Assembly (NCBI GenBank): GCA_963932465.1
Contig: OZ010793.1
Location: 258,065,525 to 258,129,524, forward strand
DNA length: 64,000 nt
Origin: Maratus speciosus
Taxonomy: Eukaryota > Arthropoda > Arachnida > Araneae > Salticidae
Direction: 5' to 3'
Below are positions 23,123 to 36,484 of the stretch, piece by piece. The position numbers and the translations under genes are program-made. How positions within the stretch are numbered: position 1 is the stretch's first letter; each line of letters starts with the position of its first letter. Under the pieces are notes generated by a model. That model had not been told where the DNA came from and did no database searches. It was given only the letters and a program-made list of their open reading frames with translations.

Positions 23123-23463
23123 TATAGGTCAAAATTGGGAAATTTCATTAGCGGCCACTGACCGGTAGGACTAATTTTTAAGTGGCCGCTTTCTTTAAAC
23201 TAGCGGCCACTTTTTTATTTCAAAATGCTAAACAGGTAAAATTTCTATGAGACTTAATCTAAAACTGAGTAGCCCAAATAAATATGTTAATATAAATATA
23301 TTGGAACCAAAAAAAGTAGAATCCTTGACGAAATGCAAGAAAATTTGATTATCTCCTTGTAAAAAAGTGGCCGGAAGGTGGCCGCTGATAGACAATTTTT
23401 CACTAGCCACTTTTTTTCATTTACTGGCCCTGTGGCCGGTGGCTAGTGCTAATTTTGACCTTT
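23123..23463. mobile_element. 341-bp MITE with GTGGCCGCTAGT-rich palindromic body
   Basis: Direct repeats ATCTCATAT flank it (23114-23122 and 23464-23472). The ends are inverted around AGGTCAAAATT, and the interior repeats AGCGGCCACT and its complement. A 9-bp duplication suggests a hAT- or MULE-like element. A 60-codon minus-strand frame inside looks accidental. Confidence 0.65.
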
Positions 23464-23472
23464 ATCTCATAT

Positions 23473-24279
23473 GGCAAAATAAACCACATACAGTTATAAA
23501 TAATTTTAGAGAAATTAAATTGGTATTTTCCTTTTATTCTTGAATTAAATCGTACAGAAGTAATAATCCTCGTTCATATATTTTTTTTTCTTTATCACAT
23601 ATTGTATGTAGCAGTGCTAGAGTAAAAACAAAAGATTTGATCAGTTTTAAATTATAAGCAATTTCCATTAAATCGCAGTTCTTTCTAAATAAAAAAGTTC
23701 AACATTAAAAAATTCATAACGAAATTTCACTATGGTAAACAATTTCTATTAAATTTCTTTCTAACATACTAACTCAACCGTAGTAAATATAAAAAACTCC
23801 CTTTTTTATCAATTGCACATCATACGATAGGTTATATTCTGTTTCGTTTTGATAATCCTTTTGTTTAGTTTCCTCTTTTCCTACTCAGTTTCCGAGAAGT
23901 CCCCCCCCCCCCCCTTCCCACCATTGTGGTTTCAAACGACTTTTATTTTGACACTTTCATGGTGTGTCAAGATTTTGATTTTTCACATTAATTTTCATAA
24001 GGATGTAAATGTCACTTTAGAGGAAGATTTCTGAAAAAATGATTGCATTACGCACTAAAGGAAGAATCAATTTCGCACTAAAAATGTCAGAAAATAGTGT
24101 CATCCACATGGTGAATAAAAGAAGAAAAAAATGTTATTCAACACTCCATGAAAAGAACCTGAAAGCTGTTAACTTGTAAAGTTATAAATTTTTAGCCGTG
24201 CTGAATGCATATGACGATAAAATAAACTATAGTACAACATAATGATATATATGACGATATATATAAACCATAGTAAAGT
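23473..24279. other. AT-rich spacer
   Basis: A run of 14 C lies at 23901-23914. No gene or further repeat is seen. Confidence 0.5.
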
Positions 24280-24857
24280 ATAAGGGTCATTCTCTAAAAA
24301 GTGTACTATTCCAGTCACAAAGCCTTTTTCAGTATTTGACATGAACATTTTTGAATTATTTTATGTTTTCTATTGAAAGTGAAAGAAGACTAAATGTGTT
24401 GTATGCATACAATTTCTATAATTACTTTATATTTTTTATTTCTTAGTACACAGTATGTGAGATGTCACGTCCGTGTCATGTCACACACCCAATGTCACTA
24501 AGGAAAATGGTTGATTACTTATTTAATTGAAAATAAAATAGTTAAATAATTAATATTCTAGCTACTACTATCTCAAGAGCAAAGTAACTTAGCATAGTTA
24601 ATTACTTTCTTTGTATTTTTGTTCGTTTCTGAATACGAAAAGGAGTGTCACACAATAAATTCTTACCTCCACGAACCAAACATTAAGTTGTATTTTTATG
24701 TTAAATAATAGCAAAATTATTATCAGATTTTGTTTTCCATGGTGCTAAAATTAGCCAGTATGTTTGCTTTTGTTAAATTATAAGTCAGAAATTTGTTTTT
24801 ATACTCTTCACACTTATAAATTGTGAAAAGTAAACGCCAATAAAATGAAAAGAAATA

Positions 24858-25077
24858 CAGTAATACCCCGACTTACGTCACCCCCAGGGATGAGAGCGCT
24901 AAGACCCAAATGGCCGATTACTACCACTAAATTTTAATAGTATTTCAAGCATTATTTACTGACAGAATTTCTGAGATTTAATAAAGCAAAGAATGCTATT
25001 AAAATTTAGTGGTAATAATCGGTCATTTGGGTCGGAACGCTCCCATGCTTGTGGGTGACGTAAGTCGCGTATTACTG
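24858..25077. mobile_element. 220-bp Tc1/mariner-type MITE
   Basis: Long inverted ends starting CAGTAATACCCCGACTTACG are flanked by TA on both sides (24856-24857 and 25078-25079). The two halves pair over much of the length. TA duplication and a CAGTA start suit pogo/mariner-derived MITEs. It is nested in the 3.1-kb element. Confidence 0.8.
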
Positions 25078-25716
25078 TACATAATCCGATTAGTTTAATG
25101 AAAAACTAAAATGGTTATTAGAATTGTATTAGAATTTGTTAAAAAAAAAAAAAAGCAACGATGGTTATTGGAGATTCTCACCTCCGTGAACTGTAATTCA
25201 AGGTGACTAAATCAACACTAAGATATTTGCTTATATATTGCTTATGTAATTATATCAACAGATATTGATTTAAAGAACAAACAAAATTTCTCCAAAAAAA
25301 TAAATAAATAAATAAATAAATATGTAGGTTAATATTTAGAGCATGTTCCTCACCTTCGTGATTATCACCTCCGTGAATATCTTAATTTTTAAAATTTATA
25401 TCTCAGAGAAAAAGGCTTAATAAGAACTTACAATGACCTTAAATCAAAAAAAGATTGTTTTAAAGCTTTAAAAGAGAAGAATTGAATAACATATAAAATA
25501 TGGGTAATGAAAAGAACCTTCAGATAGGAGATGAATTTTTTGTGTTTTTTTATATTCATTCCAAATCAATTCATTATGCATTCTTATACAAAATTGCTCC
25601 TTAGTTATATATCTAATAGAATAAATAGTTTTTTATGCTTTTTCGCACTATACAAACGTAACTGTAGCATAAAGTTCACCTCCGTGAATGATGTTAATTT
25701 AAAAAAATTGTGTTTA

Positions 25717-27205
25717 GTCCAGGCAATAGGGAATTTTACCTAGCAAAATTAATGGTAGTACTGGAAATCGGCTTTCTAGATGTTTTTTGGGTCGCTGAAT
25801 CCGAATTTGTAACTTCCCACCAAAATTTCCCCCGGCAACCTCCCCAAATTTTGGTAAAAAGCCCCCCCCCCCCCCCTAAAAAAAAGGTTTTTATTAAAAA
25901 AATCATTTTTTTTTTTACTATTTTAGGGAAAACTTATCTAGAAATTCAAAAAGTAGACAAAATTTCCAACAAATTAGATATATGACATTATGACTTAGGA
26001 TGAAGGGGAAGGGGGGATCTGCCTCGGAACATGCGCCGCAGTGATGCGTAAACTAAGTTGCGCAATTCCACTTAACCACTCACACGTTTACATTCGCCCT
26101 CCCATCTCCCCTCCGAACTTTCTCTATAAGGTTTACTTTAAGATTTTTGGGTCGCTGAATCCGAATTTTTAACTTTCCCCCCAAAATCCCCCCCCCCCCG
26201 AAACCCCTACAAATAGTTGGTTTTAACTTAAATTTCTTATTGTTTTAGGGGAAAAGCATTACGAAATTCAGAAACTAGACAAAATTTGCAACAAATAGGA
26301 TATATGACATTATGAATTAGGATGAACGGGGAGGGTGAGGGCTGCCTCGGAACATGCACTGCGGCGCTACGCGCACTAAATGATGAAGTCCGGGCAATAG
26401 GGGATTTTGTCTGGCAAAATTAATGGTAGTACTGGAAATCGGTTTTCTAGATGTCTTTTGGGTCGCTGAATCCGAATTTGTAACTTCCCACCAAAATTTC
26501 ACCCGGCAACCCCCTAAAAAATTGATTTTTTGAAAAAATTTTGTTTTTGAGAAAAGCGCGCGGGGAATGTTCCGAGGCAGCCCCCTCTCTCCCCGTTTAT
26601 CCTACGTCATAATGTCATATATCCTATTTGTTGCAAATTTTGTCTAGTTTCTGAATTTCGTAATGCTTTTCCCCTAAAATAATAAGAAATTTAAGTTAAA
26701 AACAACTATTTTGGGGGGGGGGGGGGGGTTCGGGAGTGGATTTTGGGGGTAAGTTAAAAATTCGGATTCAGCGACCCAAAAAACTTAAAGTAAACCTTAT
26801 AGAGAAAGTTCGGAGGGAAGATGGGAGGGCTAATGTAAACGTGTGAGTGGTTAAGTGGAATTGCGCAACTTAGTCCACGCTGCACTGCGGCGCATGTTCC
26901 GAGGCAGATCCCCCCTTCCCCTTCATCCTAAGTCATAATGTCATATATCTAATTTGTTGAAAATTTTGTCTACTTTCTGAATTTATAGCCACTTTTCCCC
27001 TAAAACAATAAAAAATGGAATTTTTAAATAAAAACCTTTTTTGGAGGGCTTTTTACCAAACTTTGGGGGGGTTGCCGGGGGAAATTTTGGTGGGAAGTTA
27101 CAAATTCGGATTCAGCGACCCAAAAAACATCTAGAAAGCCGATTTCTAGTACTACCATTAATTTTGCTAGGTAGAGTCCCTATACGGTCTCTATTGCCTG
27201 GACTA
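25717..27205. repeat. Compound fold-back repeat
   Basis: The left end (TCCAGGCAATAGG, then GGGTCGCTGAATCCGAATTT) returns inverted at the right end (27205 backward). Two further copies of the GGGTCGCTGAATCCG block occur in each orientation inside, each next to a C or G run and to CCTCGGAACATGC. It is best described as two nested inverted pairs. No coding region is seen. Confidence 0.7.
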
Positions 27206-27490
27206 GTTTCCGAAAAAAATAATGTAGCTAGGCCATTGCTGATTTTTACTTGCAGTAAATGATAAGTTTCTAAAAATTATACCATTTGACTTGAAAAACA
27301 AAAAAAAAAAAAATTTCAGGAAAAATTTGTATTAAAAAAGTACACTTTTGGGAGAATGACCCATAAACTATAGTATACTACAATACGACATATATAAATG
27401 GCATTTAACATATGTTACTCTTAAAATCCTGATACGACGACTATTTTAAAAACGTAAACGTAGTAACTTTGTATTTTAATATCATATTAA

Positions 27491-27745
27491 CCGTTTCAGG
27501 GTCAAGCAATTGTGTTTCTTATAATGTTGAATTCACACCGGAATTTTCGAAAAAAATTATTTCAAAATAAGAAAAAGTGATTTTACAACTTTTTTCCACC
27601 AAAGTTATAAAAGTAAAATTTAATTGAAATTTCTGGTGCAAATATTGATTAAAATTATGTGGGATGTAACATATGTAATATGGGATGGTGGGATATAACA
27701 TCCAATATGTTATATTCCACCTATATACCACCGCCCCTCAAGGGG
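27491..27745. mobile_element. 255-bp TTAA-flanked MITE
   Basis: TTAA at 27487-27490 and 27746-27749 flank inverted ends CCGTTTCAGGGTC and CCCCTTGAGGGGC (read inward). It is piggyBac-like by its duplication. A partial relative is at 63131-63245. Confidence 0.7.
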
Positions 27746-27749
27746 TTAA

Positions 27750-28361
27750 AAATTACTGACAATTGGTCAATTTTTACGATTACAATTGGTACCATCAGCA
27801 GAAAATCAGCAGAATCTTAAAAAGGAAAAAACATGAAAACAGGAACATCCGTTTAAAAGTTATATGGAGACATACATAAAAAGAACCAGTTGTACAAATG
27901 TATAACCTCTTTTGTTTGACGTCTGTTAAAAATGAATGCATTCTACCATACATAGCAGCCGATAGGGTTTGAAGTACAAATTAGAAAAAAAATCTTACTA
28001 TATTAGCAAATGAATTTAATTTTCTTTTGTGAAAATTGTAAACTAATGTAATTTTAACAAAATATCAAAAGTGCGAAAGATCTACAGTAAGAAGAGAAAA
28101 AGACATGGAAAACTAATTAATTTACATTATTGAATAATGCTTCAAAAAATATGCTACCAAATTAACGATTTTTTTTTTTCACTTACATGATATACTTTTA
28201 GTGTTAAGTTATAGCATGAAATACAAATTTTAGAACTAATTTTAAGACAAAAGTGAGGCCTAATTCCTGGTGCAAATTCGGAACTTCTTTTCCATTCTGC
28301 CGCAGTAAAAAGAAGAAAAAAAAATCGACAAAATTAATGCATATGTTACGTATAGGAATAT
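27750..28361. other. AT-rich spacer
   Basis: No gene or repeat recognised. Confidence 0.5.
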
Positions 28362-28720
28362 GGGGCATTCTCACAAACTTTTGACTTTCGGGAATAAAAA
28401 TCTGGTGAAATTAAACTTGCTAAAATAACATTTTAATCTGATAGACGAATGCCTTAATGATTCAAAATAAAGAAAAAATGGTCAGCCGCGAAATTTTTTT
28501 TATTTAACTGAGGTTTAAGTTAAACTTGAGAGTTTAATTTTCCTTACCGTTTTACCACTATAACTTTCTATTTTCTTCTAAATTTTTAGATATAATGAAT
28601 TTGCATAGTACCCACAGGACATTCAAATAAGAAATAATAACAATGTAGTATTTTTAGTACAAAGTTTTGGTATAACATTGTCTTTAAGGGGTGTTAAGGA
28701 AGGAACGTAAATCCCTTCCC
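28362..28720. mobile_element. Fragment of the GGGGCATTCTC transposon family
   Basis: It starts with GGGGCATTCTCACAAACTTTTG and matches 45113-45311, then directly continues with sequence matching 48467-48620. The intervening 3.16 kb of the other copy is absent here. The right terminus is missing. Confidence 0.75.
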
Positions 28721-30960
28721 CCTTTCCAAACCCAAGAAAGCTGAAAAGATGCAAAAGCAAAAGAAATCATCATTTTAAAATATTTTTGTTCTGTGTAATC
28801 AATAATGCTTTTGGAACAAGATAAAGTAATGCATCTATAACTCATTCTAAACTGCATTACTAGTAATTGATGTATTAAATGAATTTTATAACAAGTTATT
28901 TTAATGGTATTTGTAAGTATCGTCAGTAGATAAAGGGTTGAATAAATTATTTAAATTTAGAGGCTCGTAGAATCACGAAACCCGGGTGCACGATCCTGTT
29001 GACTGATGCGTTAATCAGGCTCATGTGTTAGTCATATTTTTTATTATAAATTATTCTTTGTGAATTTGAAAATTAATTTTTTATAGGAATAACAAATTAC
29101 AAATTTTGTCTTAATTTGTTTTATATGAACGTTCCACCTTTTTCGTAATGTCATTAAATTAAAAATACCTTTTTTCGGAAAAGTCGAAAAACATTTTCAA
29201 GCATAAAAGCTAACTGCTTTTTTTTTTATTATTATTATTCAAATGAAATTTAAAAGTAAATTATTTACATCCATATGAATCACCGCCTTTTTACAATCCA
29301 TTAACTAAATATTTGTAAAGGTTGCATAACGCATAAAATATTTAAATTAAATGTGCTGTTAATGGCAAGTCAAAAAGTATTTTTGTGATTCATTCATATT
29401 AATATACCCATAATCATATTTGTTGAGTTGCGTCACTTTATCAATAAATTTGGATATGTGTAATATCATATATACATTAATATTGAAATTAAAGATTAAC
29501 TATTGTAAAAACGTATTCTTCACCTTAATGTAAACGATTTTAATGAAAATAATAACTACATATTAACTAACATACTTCATATTATTTTTTCCAATAATAA
29601 AACAATAGCTTATTATCTTATTCATTACTGCATTCGTAAATATTTGTAAATAAATGTTTCAAAATGGGGAATTATTTTTTATTTTTATTTTTTTTCGTCT
29701 CCATGTCCTTCTGAACTTCACATTTAAAATAACATTTAAAAGTATAAACGTAAAAAAGAAACACAGAAATAAAATTTGTCTTCTTCGTTAGAATCAAGAG
29801 GACAAGTCTTACTGACAAAAAATTCCCAGTTCTTTTTCTTTGTGTTTAATTATCTTTAAACCACTTGATAAGACTAAATTTTACAATTTCTTCTCCTCAA
29901 AACTGAATTAAATTGAAAATCCCAGGGAGTGAAAATAGCCTCTTCCCTACCAGCTGGAACTTAGTGCCCTCCATGCACGTAGATAACTTTAAATATTAGA
30001 CTTACATAACTTTAAAACAGATGGTATTAATTAAAATAAAAAGAAATTTAAATTATTATTTCGGTACCTTTTTCTATTGTTTACTAGATAGTACCCGGCA
30101 AGATTTCAATTTGACGGTAAATAACTTGAATGTTCCATTAGAAAAAATCTTGAATTTTTAATTAGTTGCTTTTAAATTATTGAAATCGTGACAAATTTTT
30201 ATATTGCATAAGTGATTCCTATTTCTTGAAGGCGAGCTAGAGGATGATGCCAGCCTAAGCTATTGAATGAAGTGAAAGAACTTTAAGTTTATAATTTACA
30301 ACCAATTATGATTGCCTTTTATCAGAAATTTACCAAAAAATACTGGGCAGAGCATTTTTTTTTTTTTTTTTACTTACTACGGTCTCATTTTTTTAATAAC
30401 AATAACAATATCTATTTTTATTTTTTTTTAACTACACGACCTTTAAAAGCTGCCATGAATTTTATTTATATCAGTCTTATTCTCTAAAAGCCTAATTTTG
30501 AAACTTGATGCAATTAACGATTTATAATATATATTTTTTATTACTTGAATTTTATTATACTTTTTTCTTCATTTTTTAAATCTTAAACCATTGATATCAA
30601 GAAAATTTATTTTATAATTCTTATATGAATATTTTCCTTTCTTTCCATTTTATTTATTTATTTATTTTTTTACAGAAAAGAATGGCAAACTTTTCTTACT
30701 GACTCACACACCTATATATTCTTGATAATGGTCAGGAAACAAAAGTTGTAGATCTGCTCAATTTATTTAATTTATAATTACATGCAAAATATTTTAGGTT
30801 AAATGTTTTAAATATAAAATTATTATTTTTTCAAAAAAAATTTGAGGTTAAATTTTATTTAATGATAAACCATCCAAATAATAATAATAATAATAAAATC
30901 AAAATCATATAACTTCTCCACCTAATAAAATATGTCATTATCGAAATGAATTATCGTCAA
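28721..30960. other. AT-rich intergenic DNA
   Basis: No gene, tRNA or clear repeat is seen; homopolymer T runs and short ATT or TTTA microsatellites only. Confidence 0.5.
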
Positions 30961-30979
30961 AAATGGTACAAAAATCATT

Positions 30980-31364
30980 TTGCCGGGCGTTGGGTTCGAA
31001 CGTGCCGGGCGTTGGGTACTAACCAGACCTGGTCTTTCTTTCCCCTAAATGGAAGACCCAGTAAATTTAACTTCACGCATGCGCAAATGCGTGATTTTTT
31101 TTTTTTTTTTTTTTTTTACTGAACTTACAGAATCAGGTTTAAGTTTTAATATATATGATGATGATGCCTTATTTTTTCAAAGAAGTAACTACAACTTAAC
31201 ATGCTAGTTTCCCAATCTTCGTGTGTAACTATTGGCAATTCATGAGACGGATCACCAGCCATAACTTTTAGCCTCAAATCACTGTATTTATCTTCTATGT
31301 GTAATATGACCAAAACAATATGACACCCCCGAAATAATCCATATCTAGCTCTTAATATCGACAC
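30980..31364. other. Short duplicated motif and a possible coding fragment
   Basis: TGCCGGGCGTTGGGT is repeated at 30982 and 31002. On the minus strand at 31146-31364, 72 codons have a protein-like, non-repetitive composition (for example the run HEDWETSMLSCSYFFEK). I do not recognise the product and see no clear splice sites, so it may be an exon remnant or chance. Confidence 0.2.
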
Positions 31365-32779
31365 AATAAATTTTTTTAATTGTTAATAATGCTGAAAGAG
31401 CCAAATAATATTAACTTTGTGAAAGAAAGAAATGCTTGTTTACAGTAAGATCAAATAGCAGACGAACTTAAAACAACTTCTACCTGAAATGTGATAGTTC
31501 AAATGAGCGAGCATCATTGCGCATGTGCAGCGCGTCACTCCAAAGCAGACTTGCACTTATATAGTGCGCTGCGCATGCTATTAAATATTTGACCAAACGA
31601 ATGTACGATAACAAATCTGTAGCCAAATATGTTTCATTAAAAAAAAAAAAGTTGGTGTAAATTGATGCAGTAGTTTCTTGTCACGGACTGTCGAAAGAAA
31701 ACGCTTAGCGTTTTTAAATATATAGATGTGTCTAATTTGTTTTTATTCACTCGATTTTTTTTTTAAAATAAACCTGAGGCTAAAACAAATTTAATTTGGA
31801 AAGTATTATAAGCATTTCGTCCTTTGGTTGAAAAATAGTACAACTAATGAATCCCTCAAAAAAAAAAAAAAAAACTACAATAAGCGTTTTTTTTATCATA
31901 CCCTTAAAAAGTGCTAATAGCCCAAAGATTAACAGCCCACACAGTTCGCAGTAATATACTTCTGAATAGCAGGGAAAAGGCGTATGATTATCTGTCGCTT
32001 AAAAAAATCACAATTTTCTAGAATGCCACCTAAATAATACGAACCTGCGTAATATATAGCAGACTAAAAGAGAATTATATTATTCATCGAAGGAGAAAGA
32101 TAAGAATGACAGCAAAAATACCGTTCCGAATATACGACGCAAAAAAAAACAGAAAAAAAAAAGAAAGAAAAAAACTTAACAGGTGTAGAGGTCACAGGAA
32201 CAGAGGTGAGACGGGATTACCTGTTGCTCATCCGCTGCACAACCACAAAAAAGGAACACCCTCGATTTCTGCACTCTTTTCGCCTCCTGTTCTCATCTGC
32301 ATTTGTGGGCTGGATGAGTAACTTTTTTACGAGAGTGAATTGGTAAAAAAAAGAAAAGAACAGAAAAATAATTTGATGAATGAACGCAGAGTGACGAATT
32401 CCATACATGACAGTCCGGAAAGAATGTAGCAGTGATGAAAAATAAAATCTAAATTAATTTTTCATTGACTTACCTCTTTATAGTAATTTCTACAGTTTGA
32501 ACTTTTGCCAAATTATTATGAAAGTTTCATAACATTCAAACACTAGTATTACATGTGACCAAAAATGCCCACAGTAAATTATTACGGCAACTGGGCACAT
32601 TTGCATCATTAGTGTACATTTCAAGAATTTCTTTGTATTCCAAAATTCGGAATTCATACCAGAAATTCTGAATAGTTTTTTTTTTCTTTATTTAATGACA
32701 GATGTTTCATGATTACATAAAGTAAAAATTCTACGTTCGAAATTTCCGACATGGATTCGGTATTTCTGAATTAAAAAAA
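31365..32779. other. AT-rich intergenic DNA
   Basis: A GC-richer patch at 31505-31580 contains TGCGCATG and its inverse, and AAAACGCTTAGCGTTTT is a 17-bp palindrome near 31699, perhaps a decayed element end. No gene is supported. Confidence 0.4.
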
Positions 32780-33249
32780 AGAGCTAAAATTTCAAAAATT
32801 GAAGAGGACAAAATTTATTATTTCAGACTAAACGTTTGAAACCAAATTCCTTTTACGAATGCCCAAAAATCACAGCTAAACACGAAAAACCTCTAAACAT
32901 CGTATAAAAAATCGCTGTGCTAATTCCGAATGAACTTTATTGAAAAGAGGACAACATTTACTATATTAGGCATGTGGAAAAATTGCCGCGAAACGTTACC
33001 TCACCCACCCTCGCGCTAATACCGGTACAATTTCAAAAATCTCAGAGGACAAAATTTATTATAGTGGGTTAAAACATTGTAACCAGAATTTTTTCATGAA
33101 TGACAAAAAATCACCATGGAACGCGAAAAAACGCTAGAAAATCGCATTGAAAATACCATAAAAAAAAGCTAAAAATTCAAAAATCCCAGAGAATAGAATT
33201 TACTGTTTTATGCTAACAGTTTGAAACTGAATTCCTTTTACAAATGTAA

Positions 33250-33289
<40 letters not shown>

Positions 33290-33510
33290 GCCAAGGAACT
33301 CAAAAAAAAAAAAGAAAAAAAAGTCCTAAAAACCGCATATCTCGAAAAATTTAAAGATCACTAATTATGAATAAATTTTATTGAAAAGAGGTCAACATTT
33401 ACTATATTGCGCTAAAAGATTAAAACCGGATTCTTTTTGCTAATGTGGAAAAATAGCCGCGAAATTCGAAAAAAACGTTAAAAATCGCATAAAAAATTTA
33501 AAAAATTGTT
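32780..33510. repeat. Diverged tandem repeat, unit about 150-200 bp
   Basis: A unit containing GAGGACAAAATTTATTAT, GTTTGAAACC, ATTCCTTTTACGAATG and CGCGAAAAAACG recurs about four times (near 32805, 33048, 33190 and 33385), with a long poly-A expansion at 33250-33288. Confidence 0.65.
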
Positions 33511-33520
33511 GTAGTTGTGA

Positions 33521-33713
33521 TTTGTCACGTGATCAAAATCGCTTCCAGCTCAATAGGTAATTTATTGATTAAAAAAAATAGAAAACACAGTTCGATTCCA
33601 AGTCGCTTCCATGTTCAGGCTTTCCAATTTAACATCTTTCCATTAAAAAATGAATTTGTAAATGTGTCAAAACTCAGTTTTGCGCTTGTTGAGCAGAGCA
33701 GTTAAGAACAGCC
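33521..33713 (-). mobile_element. GGCTGTTCTCAA MITE family, copy A (partial)
   Basis: It contains GTCACGTGATCAAAATCGCTT through to GAACAGCC followed by TTAA. It matches copies B-E, but the other terminus is truncated here. Confidence 0.7.
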
Positions 33714-33948
33714 TTAAAAAAAAATTCCTCTATTGAAATATCTGCCTCAGTATTATTTTTTTTCAGTATTGCAAATGCTTTCCTGACGTAAATAATGCGC
33801 ATGGTGAGGGGGTTGGGTGGGGAGGTTAGATCACTTTTTACTTTTTTTGACAAATAAACTGCAAATGATCGGAAAAGACCGAAATTCGGAATTGCCGAGG
33901 TCCGGAGGATTCTGGATTTTGGACTTTGTACTGTATATAGCTTGTATA

Positions 33949-34637
33949 CAGGGCCCGACTTACGCAGGGGCATGCGGGCAGTTGCCCCGGGCCCCCTTTT
34001 TAGGGGATTCCCCATGAGAGTAGTCAGGATTTTCATTAAAAAGTGCCAAATGTTTAAAACAAAAGTGACCAAAATTCATATGCTTTCAAACATTTAGGAA
34101 GGAAGTGCGGTCCTCCTCCCCCCCCCCCCCCTCTGCTTCCAGCACCCTCTCCACCAATGCAAAAAATAAACTATATCATTAGAAAATTAATGATTAATAT
34201 TTTATTATGCCAACTTAGTATTCTATTGTTTTCAAAAGAAATTCTTTATTAACGTTTTTCTCGTAACGTGGCAAGTTAATACCATTAACGATGACCAATT
34301 TGGGGCATTTTCTTTTAGACATCTTGTAACGTACGTAGATAAGCAAAGTAAAAGCTTGCAAAGAAATACTCGTGTCAATCAATCTATCATCTTTTTTTCT
34401 ACTATTATCCTACAAGTATTTTTTCTTAAAGTTGTGACTACGTTTTTGTGACACACTGTATACAGATGTAAGCAGTACCGGGTACAAAACTTATGCATAT
34501 AATAGAATATGTATGAAGTTTAGTACTAACTTCCACATTATTAAAAAAAAAAAAATTCCTTAGATAGATAGAAGCCCCCCCCCCCCCACCAGAATGATTC
34601 TTGCCCCGGGGCCCCCCATAGCCTAAGTCGGACCTTG
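33949..34637. mobile_element. 689-bp hAT-like non-autonomous element
   Basis: Exact 8-bp repeats CTTGTATA flank it (33941-33948 and 34638-34645). The ends are inverted: CAGGGCCCGACTTACG at the left and CAAGGTCCGACTTAGG, read inward, at the right. GCCCCGGGCCCCC lies just inside each end. An 8-bp duplication with CAGGG-type termini is characteristic of hAT elements. No transposase frame is found. Confidence 0.85.
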
Positions 34638-34843
34638 CTTGTATAGTCCGGGTGGAAAAAAGAATATCCTACCCTTTTCTAATTCTGTCGCAAATCATCT
34701 TATGGAAATGTGATTGGTAGTATTGGCAATTTTAAAAATCGCTCCGAAGATTACTTTAAATACAGCATTAATTAGTTGACGTTATTACTAACTAGGGGAT
34801 CCAACCCAGACGGTTTACAGAATATAAAGGTATTTTTTTTATA

Positions 34844-34978
34844 TTAATATATTTCTTTTAGATTGCGTACTAAGAACACATCTGCCCCATGTTCAGATGT
34901 GCCCTCTTCTCCTCTATAGATAATAATTAACTTTAACGCATAATCCCCATCGTTGGGTTCCAGAGACTCGGATGCATT
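34844..34978 (-). other. Possible coding remnant cut by the Tc1 insertion
   Basis: On the minus strand about 45 codons of protein-like composition run from the Tc1 boundary to a stop near 34844. Reading across the TA target into sequence beyond 36767, the frame stays open for about 15 more codons before a stop. It may be an old exon disrupted by the transposon. The product is not recognised. Confidence 0.2.
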
Positions 34979-35303
34979 TACACTGGCCTCCAAAAGTTGA
35001 GGTACAACCGGTTTTTTGCGTCTAATTTGCAAATGAATGAACGTAGAAACAACAAATTTAAAGGAAATGTCCACTGAACAGTTATTTATTGAATGCGACG
35101 TAGAAATGTACATAAGTTAAACGCAAAAATGATTTACAACAAAAAAAGCACTTTTGGTGGAAAAGTCAATTCTGGGAAAAAACAGTACATCACAGTATTA
35201 TATGGTAAAATGTCATAGAAACATTACAAAAATGGGTTCTAATAAGGAATGTGTCCACACCTGACTAGAATGCATTGACGGCATCGACTTTCCATGCTGT
35301 CAA

Positions 35304-36148
35304 TTAAGTTGCCGGACACCGAAATGGGAAGCGAGGACCAGACACGGAGTCTTGTTCCAACTCATCTAACGACCTTGGAGGAGGACTTAAAGCAGCAACT
35401 TGTATGCCAAGATAGCTCCAAAGATATTTTATCGGTTTCAGGTCTGGAGAGTGAGCTGGCCATTCCATTCGCTCCAAACCTTGACCCTCGAGATAGTCCT
35501 CAACAACCACAGCTTGGTGAGATCGTACATTATCATCCATGAGAATGGAATCGTTACCAATAGCACCGTCATATGGGTGGACGTATGGATCAAGGATCTC
35601 ATTCCGATATCTCACACCACTCAGAGTTCGTCCATGGAACACATGGAGGTCAGTGTGACCACCGAGTAAGATCCCTCCCCAAACCATGATTCTCCCACCT
35701 TTGTACCTGCGTGTTTCAACAGTGTTGGATTAATGGTATCTGGTGCGTTGTTCCCTCCAGACCAGCAGATGCCCTGAATAGCTCTCCAGTGTGAATCTGG
35801 ACACGTCTGTGAGAAGTGCAGAAGCCCATTGCTGCCTGGTCCAGGAAACGCATTCTCTTGCCCAACATAAGCGGGCCCTTCTCTGTTGTCCGTTGAGGTG
35901 GACACACACAACTGGTCGCCTTGCATAGAGACCTGCATTGTGAAGGCGCTTTCTCACCGTAGTATAGCGGAGATTGTTCTCCCTGATGCTAAAAAGAGGT
36001 CTGCAAGGAGCTGCGTCACATAGTGCGTCTTCTCCTTCAGGCCGAAAGAGCTAGAAAACAGTCTTCTGCATGTGTTGTAACTTGTGGTCGGACTGGAACA
36101 TGCCTTCTGGACACAGAATTTTCGGATTGACATTGATCCCAGAATCAT
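35304..36148 (-). pseudogene. Tc1-family transposase, inactivated
   Basis: The transposase would cut and paste the surrounding element at TA sites using a DDE catalytic triad. Fragments of it lie in different frames on the minus strand. At 35730-35957 a block with AGLYARRPVVC and TDVSRF resembles the region around the first catalytic Asp. At 35304-35687 a block with MDDNVRSHQA gives the second Asp, followed by WPAHSPDLKPIKYLW. In the family the last motif reads NPIE; here the catalytic Glu position is Lys, so even a frame-corrected protein would lack the third catalytic residue. The N-terminal helix-turn-helix part (to about 36148) is scrambled by further frameshifts. The ends are still recognisable, but the element cannot encode its own transposase. 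Confidence 0.85.
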
Positions 36149-36484
36149 TGGACCACACTGCTAGACACATTGAGACGTCTAGCAGCATCAGTCTGTGACA
36201 ACCCTATTTCCATCCATCAGACCGACCGCCACTATAACGAATCGGGCAAACGACTTCTAGACATTGCTAAAATCTACTGGCTATTAACAACGAAACTGCC
36301 AACAACAGTTGAAAATCAACACAACTTACACCTAAAATTACGAAAGCTTGAAATTTGAATATTTTTCTCTCATTCATATATACTTGTTCTTTTCTATAAA
36401 ATAGACCTGGTAACAATTGTTTTTGCATAAGGTTTTTTAAAGTTCATTAGTATGATTCATATAAACTATGAAGTTTATTGTTAC

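Larger units (their letters stand above)
24284..27362. mobile_element. 3.1-kb DNA transposon, GGGTCATTCTC ends, 4-bp TSD
   Basis: Terminal inverted repeats GGGTCATTCTC followed by AAAAGTGTACT (left) and the same in reverse complement (right) are flanked by ATAA at 24280-24283 and 27363-27366. Inside, the motif CACCTCCGTGAA or a variant recurs (near 24663, 25180, 25350, 25366 and 25677). No transposase frame is found, so it is non-autonomous or decayed. It contains a nested MITE (24858-25077) and a fold-back segment (25717-27205). Its ends resemble those of the element at 45113-49410. Confidence 0.75.
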
